From CAYRGE01 sp964423985 (lineage in GTDB: Bacteria; Patescibacteriota; Minisyncoccia; Phycocordibacterales; CAYRGE01): DNA of 6,168 nt. A model generated the notes under the pieces. The model made no database searches, had not been told where the DNA came from, and saw only the letters and a program-made list of their open reading frames with translations. The DNA lies in contig CAYRGE010000033.1 in assembly GCA_964423985.1 (NCBI GenBank), positions 1 through 6,168 of the forward strand, in the 5' to 3' direction. Below, in pieces: positions 1 to 5,378 of this stretch. The translations under genes were made by a program, and so were the position numbers. Position 1 is the stretch's first letter. Each line of letters starts with the position of its first letter.

Positions 1-28
1 CTGGATTGCTTCGTCGCTCCGCTACCGC
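1..28. repeat. Partial dispersed palindromic repeat (arm only)
   Basis: The window opens with CTGGATTGCTTCGTCGCTCC, followed by GCTACCGC. The first bases match the right-hand arm of the repeat near 5329 (CTGGATTG) and 6157 (CTGGTTTGCTTC), and are the reverse complement of the left arm (GAAGCAATCCAG) at 5287 and 6116. Only one arm is visible, so the rest of the element should lie upstream of the window. Repeats of the style TGTCATTGCGAGG...GAAGCAATCCAG are known as short dispersed elements in several small bacterial genomes. The right boundary at 28 is approximate. Confidence 0.6.
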
Positions 29-96
29 TCCACTTCTTACAAAGACATAGAGTGGTGTTTTTATTAATTATGATATTATTAACTTAATATTTTCTT

Positions 97-102
97 GAAA
101 GG
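97..102 (+). promoter_or_regulatory. Shine-Dalgarno site of the thioredoxin/CcdA fusion gene
   Basis: GAAAGG lies 9 bases before the ATG at 112 and is complementary to the CCTTTC part of the 16S rRNA 3' end. It is the only good ribosome binding site seen before any gene in this window. The upstream DNA has several TATAAT-like hexamers (TATGAT at 69-74, TATTAT at 74-79, TAATAT at 85-90) but none has a convincing -35 box, so the promoter of this gene cannot be placed. Confidence 0.65.
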
Positions 103-111
103 TATTTTAAT

Positions 112-1350
112 ATGACACTGCGTAAAATATTAGCAACTTGTTTTTTTGTAGCATCTTTTGTGTTGATGGGCACACAGACTGTTTCTGCATTGCAAGAATA
201 TAACACAGACAAAAAAGCCGTTGAGGTTGATCAGGGTGTTGCCACTGTGCACTTTTTTGGACATGAGGGCTGTAAATTTTGTCTACTAAAAAAAGATTTT
301 ATAGTAGAAACAGAGAAAGAGAGAAGTGACATAGTTTTTATATATTACGATATTGTAAAAGATGCACAAGCAAGAGATATATTCAATAGAGTAATGGAAA
401 TAAATAAACTTCCTCGCATAGTACCAACAATGCTTGTTGGGGGAAGTATTGTTCAAGGGTTTGACTCTAGTGAAACCACGGGAGCTCGGGTTGTAAAAAT
501 TGCAACAGAAAATATACACAAAAAACATACCATTGAATACTACCTTACTCCTCCAGAAGAAAGAGGCGGTGATGTTATTAATGGCAAAACAGAGCAAGAG
601 AAATTTATTTTTAATCTCCCAATAGTAGGAGTTGTTGACCTTGGGGATTTTTCATTGTTCACACTCTCTGCGGGACTAGGTTTTGTTGATGGTTTTAATC
701 CGTGTGCAATGTGGGTGCTTATTACATTTTTGCTGATTCTTCTACAGATAGGCAACAGATCAAGAATGTGGAAAGTTGCAGGTTTGTTTATTATTGCACA
801 GGCGATAATGTATTATTTAATACTAAATGTATGGTATAAAACCTGGGATTTTATTGGGCTAGACGCAATTGTTACTCCAATTGTTGGAATTGTGGCAATG
901 ATGGGGGGTGTTTACTTTATTTCAAAATATTTTAAAAATAAAGGGAGGCTTGTTTGTGATGTAACTAGCTCTAAACACCAAAAAGGAATAGAGGGAAAAA
1001 TTAAAAAATTAGTACACGCTCCATTTACCATTGTTACTATTGTTGGAATTATTGGTGTTGCACTTTCAGTAAACATAATAGAGTTTGCATGTTCTGTTGG
1101 AATACCACAGGCCTTTACAAAAATTATTGAATTAAATCAGCTCAGTTTTATTGAGTCACAGTTTTATCTATGGACCTATATTGTATTTTATATGATAGAT
1201 GATTTTGTTGTGTTTGGTATTGCCGTATATAAGTTTGACAAACTACACAGTAGTTATAAGTATGCACAATACTCTGCCTTGATTGGTGGAATTCTTATGA
1301 TTATAATTGGTGCGGTTCTTTTATTTGCTCCTAATGTGTTGGTTTGGTAG
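112..1350 (+). CDS. Exported thioredoxin-like domain fused to DsbD/CcdA-type membrane electron-transfer protein
   Basis: The protein is 412 residues long. Residues 1-26 look like a signal peptide (basic start, hydrophobic core, VSA-L cleavage site). Residues about 40-140 form a thioredoxin/glutaredoxin-like domain with a CxxC redox motif, C54-K-F-C57, and a likely cis-proline at P105 (IVPTML). From about 180 to the end there are six likely membrane segments (about 183-212, 222-241, 247-272, 304-330, 347-373 and 385-411). The core carries the two cysteines expected for the DsbD/CcdA family: C198 in the GFNPC motif of the first segment and C327 in EFACSVGIP of the fourth. The family passes electrons from cytoplasmic thioredoxin through the membrane pair to an outer thiol domain, so this one gene may hold both the carrier and its acceptor. 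The acceptor is N-terminal, whereas in DsbD the thioredoxin domain is C-terminal. The start is supported by a Shine-Dalgarno site and a signal peptide beginning at this Met. The in vivo substrate is unknown. ruvX follows 8 bases after the stop, so they are probably cotranscribed. Confidence 0.85.
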   Translation: MTLRKILATCFFVASFVLMGTQTVSALQEYNTDKKAVEVDQGVATVHFFGHEGCKFCLLKKDFIVETEKERSDIVFIYYDIVKDAQARDIFNRVMEINKLPRIVPTMLVGGSIVQGFDSSETTGARVVKIATENIHKKHTIEYYLTPPEERGGDVINGKTEQEKFIFNLPIVGVVDLGDFSLFTLSAGLGFVDGFNPCAMWVLITFLLILLQIGNRSRMWKVAGLFIIAQAIMYYLILNVWYKTWDFIGLDAIVTPIVGIVAMMGGVYFISKYFKNKGRLVCDVTSSKHQKGIEGKIKKLVHAPFTIVTIVGIIGVALSVNIIEFACSVGIPQAFTKIIELNQLSFIESQFYLWTYIVFYMIDDFVVFGIAVYKFDKLHSSYKYAQYSALIGGILMIIIGAVLLFAPNVLVW

Positions 1351-1358
1351 AACAAAAA

Positions 1359-1796
1359 ATGAAAATATTAGGAATTGATTATGGCACAAAAAGAATAGGT
1401 ATTGCAGTATCTGATGACAGTGAAAAATTTGCTTTCCCGAAAGAGATAATTCCAAACGACAATAACCTAATTGCACACATTGTTGTCGTGTGCAAAGATG
1501 AAAAAATAAAAACCATAGTTATTGGAGAATCCCTTGACTATAAAGGCAGAGAAAACATAGTAATGAAAGAGATTAAAAAATTTATCAAGTCTATAAAAAA
1601 AGAAATAAACATAACAATAATATTTGAGCCAGAGTTTATGACTACAGTTCAAGTAAAAAGATTGCAGAAGTATGGGATTAAAGAGAGCATGAGACCGCGC
1701 AAAACACCAGAGCGTGGTGTTTGTGGCAAGGTTGATGCGTCAGCGGCTGCAATAATTTTGCAAACATATCTAGATAAAAAACAGCAAACACAGTAA
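1359..1796 (+). CDS. ruvX: RuvX/YqgF family, putative Holliday-junction resolvase or pre-16S rRNA nuclease
   Basis: This 145-residue protein has the length and motifs of the YqgF/RuvX family, an RNase H-fold nuclease tied to Holliday-junction resolution and 16S rRNA 5'-end maturation. The N-terminus MKILGIDYGTKRIGIAVSDD holds the first acidic residue, D7. A second conserved stretch is VIGESLDYKGREN (about 54-66). EPEFMTT (90-96) stands where many members have DERLTT and supplies the next acid, and KVDASAAAIILQTYLD (124-139) holds the last, D126. ATG at 1359 is preferred over an in-frame TTG at 1344, which would overlap the previous gene by 7 bases and add five residues before the conserved MKILGIDYG start. 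No Shine-Dalgarno site is visible, so translation is probably coupled to the upstream gene. A perfect 8-base inverted repeat lies inside the gene at 1471-1495. Confidence 0.9.
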   Translation: MKILGIDYGTKRIGIAVSDDSEKFAFPKEIIPNDNNLIAHIVVVCKDEKIKTIVIGESLDYKGRENIVMKEIKKFIKSIKKEINITIIFEPEFMTTVQVKRLQKYGIKESMRPRKTPERGVCGKVDASAAAIILQTYLDKKQQTQ

Positions 1797-1820
1797 AAGC
1801 ACCCAAAAGTGAAAGCAATA

Positions 1821-1842
1821 CAGAAATATAACAGAAATATAC
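1821..1842 (+). repeat. Two tandem 11-base units upstream of the YqaA-like gene
   Basis: CAGAAATATAA (1821-1831) is followed directly by CAGAAATATAC (1832-1842), ten of eleven bases the same, in the 76-base gap between ruvX and the YqaA-like gene. It may be chance in AT-rich DNA. A TATAAC hexamer (1827-1832) sits inside, but no -35 box is seen at a proper distance. Confidence 0.4.
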
Positions 1843-1872
1843 AAAGTGTGTTTTTAGAAAACAGTAAAAGTT

Positions 1873-2481
1873 ATGATTTTTCGTTTGTTAGAGAAAAAAA
1901 AAGAAGCATTGGGTATTTGGGCAATTAAGCATGCTGAAGGTTCTCATGCAAAGTTTTGGTTAGGGTTTATTGCTTTTATTGAAGCATCGTTAATTCCAAT
2001 TCCTCCAATCATCATTTTTGTGCCAATACTCCTTGCAAGCAAGGCTCGCAAGTGGTTTTACTACGCTGTTTTTACGGCTTTTTTTTCTACACTGGGAGGG
2101 TTTTTCGGTTATATAATAGGGTTTGTTTTTTTTGATACCGCAGGGATTTGGTTAATATCCGCTCATGAGCTACAAGAAGAGTTTAATGCAATCTCGGTGT
2201 CTTTTGAGAAATACGCATTTGTGGCTATATTTATTGCAGCATTTACACCTATTCCATATGAGATATTTGCAATTGCTTCGGGTTTGTTCAAGATTAACCC
2301 ACTCATTTTTATTGTGGCTTCCTTTTTAGGCAGATTACTAAGATATGTAATTATTGGCTATTTAGTGAAGCTCTATGGTAAACATGTTTTGATTGCCTTA
2401 AATAAATATTTTGCACAAACTTCACTTATTTTTATTGCTTTACTTGTTTTGTTTGTTTATTATTTCTATTTCTTTCTTTAG
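1873..2481 (+). CDS. YqaA-like membrane protein of the DedA/VTT (SNARE-associated) family
   Basis: The protein is 202 residues long and very hydrophobic, with about five or six membrane-associated segments. It has the motif pattern of the small YqaA branch of the DedA/VTT superfamily: an acidic residue followed by a proline-rich re-entrant loop (FIEASLIPIPP, about 35-45), a glycine-rich GGFFGYIIG (75-83), a second half-loop FTPIPYEIFAIASG (124-137), and an arginine motif FLGRLLRY (151-158). DedA/VTT proteins are linked to membrane-lipid flipping (for example undecaprenyl phosphate or phosphatidylethanolamine) and to envelope and pH homeostasis; the substrate of the YqaA branch is not established, so no specific reaction is assigned. 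The start ATG at 1873 has no clear Shine-Dalgarno site. The gene lies 76 bases after ruvX in the same direction and could be cotranscribed with it. Confidence 0.8.
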   Translation: MIFRLLEKKKEALGIWAIKHAEGSHAKFWLGFIAFIEASLIPIPPIIIFVPILLASKARKWFYYAVFTAFFSTLGGFFGYIIGFVFFDTAGIWLISAHELQEEFNAISVSFEKYAFVAIFIAAFTPIPYEIFAIASGLFKINPLIFIVASFLGRLLRYVIIGYLVKLYGKHVLIALNKYFAQTSLIFIALLVLFVYYFYFFL

Positions 2482-2522
2482 TTTTTAGTAAAAATAAAAT
2501 AAGTTATTGAAGTGCTTATGAC

Positions 2523-2582
2523 CGTCAATTGCAGTAATTTTCTATGGTGTATGTATGTTTTTTTTCGTCAATTAATGTAATT
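2523..2582 (+). repeat. Pair of 17-base direct repeats in the pilM upstream region
   Basis: CGTCAATTGCAGTAATT (2523-2539) and CGTCAATTAATGTAATT (2566-2582) differ at three neighbouring bases. They are offset by 43 bases, about four helical turns. The downstream copy begins inside the -35 box of the pilM promoter. This could be a regulator-binding pair or a duplicated promoter segment; no regulator is identified. The 120-base gap 2482-2601 otherwise shows only the promoter. Confidence 0.55.
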
Positions 2583-2593
2583 CAATGTATAAT
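2565..2593 (+). promoter_or_regulatory. Sigma70-like promoter of the pilMNO operon, near leaderless
   Basis: A perfect TATAAT (-10, 2588-2593) lies 17 bases after TCGTCA (-35, 2565-2570; four of six bases match TTGACA). A transcript would begin near 2600, only about two bases before the pilM ATG at 2602, so there is no room for a Shine-Dalgarno site, and none is present. The location in the only sizeable gap before the pilus genes supports its use. Confidence 0.65.
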
Positions 2594-2601
2594 TAAAACA
2601 A

Positions 2602-3666
2602 ATGTTGCGAAGACTTTTTTATAGAATATTTCCTGTGCCGTTGTTTTTGAGAATGCCCGCTGTTGGCATAGACATCTCAGACGAGGTTATTCGCTTTGCA
2701 GCAGTAAAGGAGAAACACACAGGACTTGAAATAGACAAGTTTGGGGAATATAAACTACCGAAGGGAGTGGTTGTTAAGGGGAAAATTCAAAACATAAAGG
2801 TTTTACAAGAATACTTGATGTTGATTAAAAAAGAGCATGGGTTTTGTTTTGCAAACATAGCCCTACCAGAAGAAAAAGCATATGTGGTGAGATTGCAGAT
2901 TCCACAAATGAATAAAAAAGAAATAAGGGGAAATATTGAACTTCAGTTTGAAGAACATGTTCCAATGCTCGTGTCGGAGGCAGTTTTTGATTACAGTATA
3001 ATTAAAGAAAATAGTAAAAAAATAGACATTCATTTATCAGTTGCTCCCAGAAGCATGTCTGAAGTGTATCTAGAGGCAATATCTGGGGCAGGAATTATGT
3101 CACTTGGCTTTGAAATAGAGCCAGAAGCTATCGCTCGCGCCGTTGTGCCACGAAACGATAAAGGAACTTTTATGGTTATAGATTTTGAGCGAGCAAAAAC
3201 AGGGATATCTATTGTGAGCGAAAATGTAACACAATTTACAACATCTCTACATATAGGTGATGGTGAGTTGATAAAAACAGCAATAAAAAAAACAGAAGAA
3301 AGTTCTGTTTTACAAAAACAAAAAACACAAAATGAGTTAATCAAAGAACAGGTTTTTTTATCACTTATTCCCACACTAGAAAGACTTCGCGACGAAATAA
3401 ATAAAAATTATATTTACTGGCAGTCACACGACGATCAATATGGTAAGCCACGCCAAAAGATTGAAAAACTAATTTTGTGTGGCGAAGGTGCGGTTATACC
3501 TGGTATTGCTGAATACCTATCTGCAGGAATACAAGCAACAGTTCAGCTTGCAGATGTAATTGTAAATGTTCGTTCGTCAGATATGTATATACCAGAGATG
3601 GAATACGCTGAGTCATTTAAATATACAACCGCAATAGGGCTTGCCTTGGCACATAAAAATACTTAA
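2602..3666 (+). CDS. pilM: Type IV pilus assembly protein PilM
   Basis: This 354-residue protein is a PilM-type member of the actin/FtsA-fold ATP-binding family, which sits in the cytoplasm, binds the N-terminal tail of PilN and links the pilus motor to the membrane platform. The first phosphate-binding motif is VGIDISDEVIRFAAV (21-35, D24). The second phosphate motif is MVIDFERAKTGISIV (191-205, D194). The adenosine motif is LILCGEGAVIPGIAEYL (290-306, G294 and G296). Residues 1-20 contain FPVPLFLRMPAVGIDISD, a lead-in that PilM proteins commonly have, which supports ATG 2602 over the internal ATG 2653. The placement of the promoter also points to 2602. PilM is the first gene of the operon, and pilN starts 4 bases after its TAA stop. 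Confidence 0.9.
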   Translation: MLRRLFYRIFPVPLFLRMPAVGIDISDEVIRFAAVKEKHTGLEIDKFGEYKLPKGVVVKGKIQNIKVLQEYLMLIKKEHGFCFANIALPEEKAYVVRLQIPQMNKKEIRGNIELQFEEHVPMLVSEAVFDYSIIKENSKKIDIHLSVAPRSMSEVYLEAISGAGIMSLGFEIEPEAIARAVVPRNDKGTFMVIDFERAKTGISIVSENVTQFTTSLHIGDGELIKTAIKKTEESSVLQKQKTQNELIKEQVFLSLIPTLERLRDEINKNYIYWQSHDDQYGKPRQKIEKLILCGEGAVIPGIAEYLSAGIQATVQLADVIVNVRSSDMYIPEMEYAESFKYTTAIGLALAHKNT

Positions 3667-3670
3667 AAAC

Positions 3671-4222
3671 ATGGTAAATTTACTTCCTTTTAAACAAAAG
3701 CAAAAAATAAAAAAAGAGTATAAGATGCGTAGAGCAATCGTTGCTTTGTTGTTTGTTGGTGTATTATTTATTGTTGGCATAGTTTTTTTGGTGCCACAAT
3801 ATGTGATGTTATTAAATAAGCAACATAACCTAAAGGTAAGCTTGGAAACAATTAAGCATCAGGGAGTAGAAAAACACCACACTGGTTTGGTGGATGTAAT
3901 AAGCAAAACTAATGCACAGATAAAATCCTTAACACAAAATAGCGTGGTTTTTTATGGTGCGTATGATGTTTTTAGAGAGGTTCTTAAAAAAAAGAATACC
4001 TCAATCAAGATATTTGGCTTGTTTTATAATTTTGACAACAATGAAACAAGAGTTTCCATAAGCGGCATAGCTGGCGATAGAAAAAATCTCTTAGCTTTTA
4101 CAAAAAAACTTGAATCCAATAAAATGTTTTATGGTGTAGAGCTTCCAATTTCTAACTTTGTAAAAGAACAGGATATTGATTTTTCTATATTAATTAAAGT
4201 AGCAGAAATTGACGGTAGTTAA
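3671..4222 (+). CDS. pilN: Type IV pilus assembly protein PilN
   Basis: The protein is 183 residues from ATG 3671. Its N-terminus MVNLLPFKQKQKIKKEYKMR matches the short cytoplasmic tail of PilN (consensus INLLP), the part known to dock into PilM. A single membrane segment covers about 22-45. A predicted helical stretch follows (about 47-95). The C-terminal half has the ferredoxin-like pattern of PilN, with VSISGIAGDRKNLLAFTKKL (128-147) and a final strand before the end. PilN pairs with PilO on the outer side of the membrane to form the pilus alignment complex. A TTG at 3641 could extend the frame, but it overlaps pilM and puts residues ahead of the conserved INLLP-type start, so it is rejected. 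No Shine-Dalgarno site is seen; coupling to pilM is likely. Confidence 0.87.
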   Translation: MVNLLPFKQKQKIKKEYKMRRAIVALLFVGVLFIVGIVFLVPQYVMLLNKQHNLKVSLETIKHQGVEKHHTGLVDVISKTNAQIKSLTQNSVVFYGAYDVFREVLKKKNTSIKIFGLFYNFDNNETRVSISGIAGDRKNLLAFTKKLESNKMFYGVELPISNFVKEQDIDFSILIKVAEIDGS

Positions 4223-4233
4223 AAAGCACATAG

Positions 4234-4752
4234 ATGAATATAAAAAATACAAAAAAAATAATGACCATAACAATATTGTTCGTGCTTGTGGTTGCAGGTG
4301 TATATTTGTTTGCTTTGCATAGGGTAAAAACAGAAATTAACAATACGATTATTTTGCTTGAAGAAACTGAAAACGAAAGAGAAAAACTTGCTATATTTGA
4401 TAGCACAAAGAATAAAATCAGTGAAGTAAAAAAATATATAGAAAGACTAGACACTTTGTTTATCAACCACAGTAGTGTGGTTGATTTTATACAACAATTA
4501 GAAGAATTGGGAAATTATTCTGGCGCAGATATTGTAATTGAAAGTTTAGATGAAAAAAACGCAAAAGGGTTGGCATTTAGTTTAGAGGTTACGGGAACAT
4601 TTTCCGAGGTTAAGCACACAATAGCACTTCTTGAGAATATGCCCTATAATATATTATTTACGCAAACTCAAATTACTCATTCGTTGTGCACTGAAAGTAA
4701 AAATAAATGGAAAGGAAATATTTCTGCAATCTTGCTTAGTTTTACTGAATAA
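4234..4752 (+). CDS. pilO: PilO-like type IV pilus assembly protein
   Basis: The protein is 172 residues long and follows pilN after 11 bases. It has a short basic cytoplasmic start, one membrane segment at about 9-28, a charged, probably coiled-coil stretch at about 31-75, and a C-terminal domain with VVDFIQQLEELG (82-93) and FSLEVTGTFSEVKHTIALLE (115-134). This strand-helix pattern resembles the ferredoxin-like PilO domain that dimerises with PilN. The assignment rests on architecture and gene order more than on strict motifs, since PilO sequences vary widely; it is short compared with proteobacterial PilO (about 200 residues). Codons 77-84 form a perfect hairpin in the DNA (4462-4485). No Shine-Dalgarno site precedes the ATG. 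Confidence 0.78.
   Translation: MNIKNTKKIMTITILFVLVVAGVYLFALHRVKTEINNTIILLEETENEREKLAIFDSTKNKISEVKKYIERLDTLFINHSSVVDFIQQLEELGNYSGADIVIESLDEKNAKGLAFSLEVTGTFSEVKHTIALLENMPYNILFTQTQITHSLCTESKNKWKGNISAILLSFTE
4462..4485 (+). other. Perfect inverted repeat (10-base stem, 4-base loop) inside pilO
   Basis: ATCAACCACA (4462-4471), loop GTAG, then TGTGGTTGAT (4476-4485), followed by TTTAT. The stem is perfect. It covers exactly pilO codons 77-84 (INHSSVVD). The shape is like a weak intrinsic terminator or an RNA processing hairpin, but the T run is short and the site is within coding sequence. Confidence 0.55.
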
Positions 4753-4755
4753 TAT

Positions 4756-5052
4756 ATGAAAAAATTTTTTAAAAAAAACAAATTACAAAAATGTTTTTCT
4801 TCAAAAAGAGACTGGGTAATTATATTATTATTGTTCTTGATATTGTTTGCATTTTCTACTGTCGTTCACTTGCAAATGATTGAAAAGATAAACAGCGGAA
4901 AACTTATTCAGGGCAGTACACAAGTAGAAAAAGAGATAACACAAATCAACGAAAAAGAACTCAGATATCTTATTTTGAAGTATACTCAAAAAGAAGAAAG
5001 GTTTCTTGAGCTAAAAAGCAAAAAACCTCTAATCATTGACCCTTTGGAATAA
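4756..5052 (+). CDS. Small single-pass membrane protein at the end of the pilus operon, function unknown
   Basis: The protein has 98 residues. It starts 3 bases after the pilO stop, so it is surely part of the same transcript. Residues 1-19 are strongly basic (MKKFFKKNKLQKCFSSKRD), a single membrane segment spans about 20-38, and a charged extracytoplasmic part of about 60 residues follows, probably helical (about 54-90), ending in KKPLIIDPLE. The positive-inside rule puts the N-terminus in the cytoplasm, the same topology as PilN and PilO. It is not PilP: there is no lipobox and no PilP beta domain. From memory, small proteins with a DW motif before the membrane segment and a DPS-like C-terminal end occur after pilO in other Patescibacteria; this was not checked. 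A role in the PilN/PilO platform is inferred from position only. Confidence 0.75.
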   Translation: MKKFFKKNKLQKCFSSKRDWVIILLLFLILFAFSTVVHLQMIEKINSGKLIQGSTQVEKEITQINEKELRYLILKYTQKEERFLELKSKKPLIIDPLE

Positions 5053-5132
5053 ATAAGGAATAATAAATTAACCATTATGTTTATTTGTGGTATTCTTTGA
5101 GCTAGGAATAGCGTAAATTTAGTAGTTTTTCT

Positions 5133-5204
5133 GCCCTTGTAGTTCAACGGATAGAACAGCGGTTTTCTAATCCGCTAATGGGGGTTCGATTCCCTCCGAG
5201 GGCA
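5133..5204 (+). tRNA. tRNA-Arg(TCT)
   Basis: The 72-base sequence folds as a full cloverleaf. The acceptor stem is GCCCTTG with CGAGGGC (one G-T pair) and discriminator A. The D stem is GTTC/GAAC with GGATA in the loop. The anticodon stem is GCGGT/TCCGC around the loop TTTCTAA, giving anticodon TCT, which reads AGA (and AGG) Arg codons. The T arm is GGGGG/CCCTC around TTCGATT. The variable loop is four bases, TAAT. The innermost anticodon-stem pair (31-39) is a T-T mismatch. CCA is not encoded (the DNA continues CA after the discriminator), so it must be added by an enzyme. No convincing promoter or terminator was found around it; it lies 80 bases after the pilus operon and could be read from it. 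Confidence 0.93.
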
Positions 5205-5258
5205 CAAAATGATTTTCCACTTCTCGCAAATACGGGGGTGGATAGTTGCTTATCATCA

Positions 5259-5350
5259 CTAGCATTTATTTGTCATTGCGAGGTACGAAGCAATCCAGAA
5301 TTGTCGTTTCGTAGTTTAAGGCTTTGTGCTGGATTGTTCCGCTTATCACA
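5259..5350. repeat. Dispersed palindromic repeat, copy downstream of clpP
   Basis: The core starts with TGTCATTGCGAGGTACGAAG (5271-5290) and reaches CAATCCAG at 5291-5298. A spacer of 30 bases follows, then CTGGATTG (5329-5336) and CCGCTTATCACA. The arms pair: CAATCCAG with CTGGATTG exactly, and the outer parts less well. The first 29 core bases are identical to those at 6100-6128, with similarity continuing through the spacer. A short flank CTAGCA...TAT (5259-5269) also occurs before the other copies. It has no coding capacity and looks like a small non-autonomous element. It lies between the 3' ends of the tRNA and clpP genes, where a transcript hairpin could help end transcription from both sides; no U-run is present, so this is a guess. 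Confidence 0.75.
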
Positions 5351-5378
5351 AATACAAACAATATATTAACCAACCCCA

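Noticed and set aside
1344..1358. RuvX starting at TTG 1344
   Set aside because: ATG 1359 directly gives the family N-terminus MKILGIDYG, and the TTG has no ribosome binding site.
2031..2044. Palindrome CCTTGC-AA-GCAAGG inside the YqaA-like gene
   Set aside because: The loop of two bases is too small for a full RNA hairpin and no context suggests a binding site.
3289..3311. Inverted repeat AAAACAGAA/TTCTGTTTT inside pilM
   Set aside because: It is nearly all A and T with few G-C pairs, lies in coding sequence, and is not rare in DNA of this composition.
3030..3374. Minus-strand reading frame of 114 residues within pilM
   Set aside because: It is the complement of conserved PilM coding sequence and shows no recognisable features.
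3641..3670. PilN starting at TTG 3641
   Set aside because: It overlaps pilM and adds ten residues before the conserved MVNLLP start, which has an ATG 4 bases after the pilM stop.
5066..5090. Intrinsic terminator after the pilus operon (AATAAA...TTTATT)
   Set aside because: The possible stem has only six A-T pairs with a large loop and no T-run.
5271..5350. CRISPR array formed by the repeats near clpP
   Set aside because: The copies are hundreds of bases apart with no regular spacers, are palindromic overall, and no cas gene is present.
5178..5369. Plus-strand reading frame of 63 residues
   Set aside because: It begins within the tRNA and runs through the dispersed repeat; there is no ribosome binding site and no protein-like composition.
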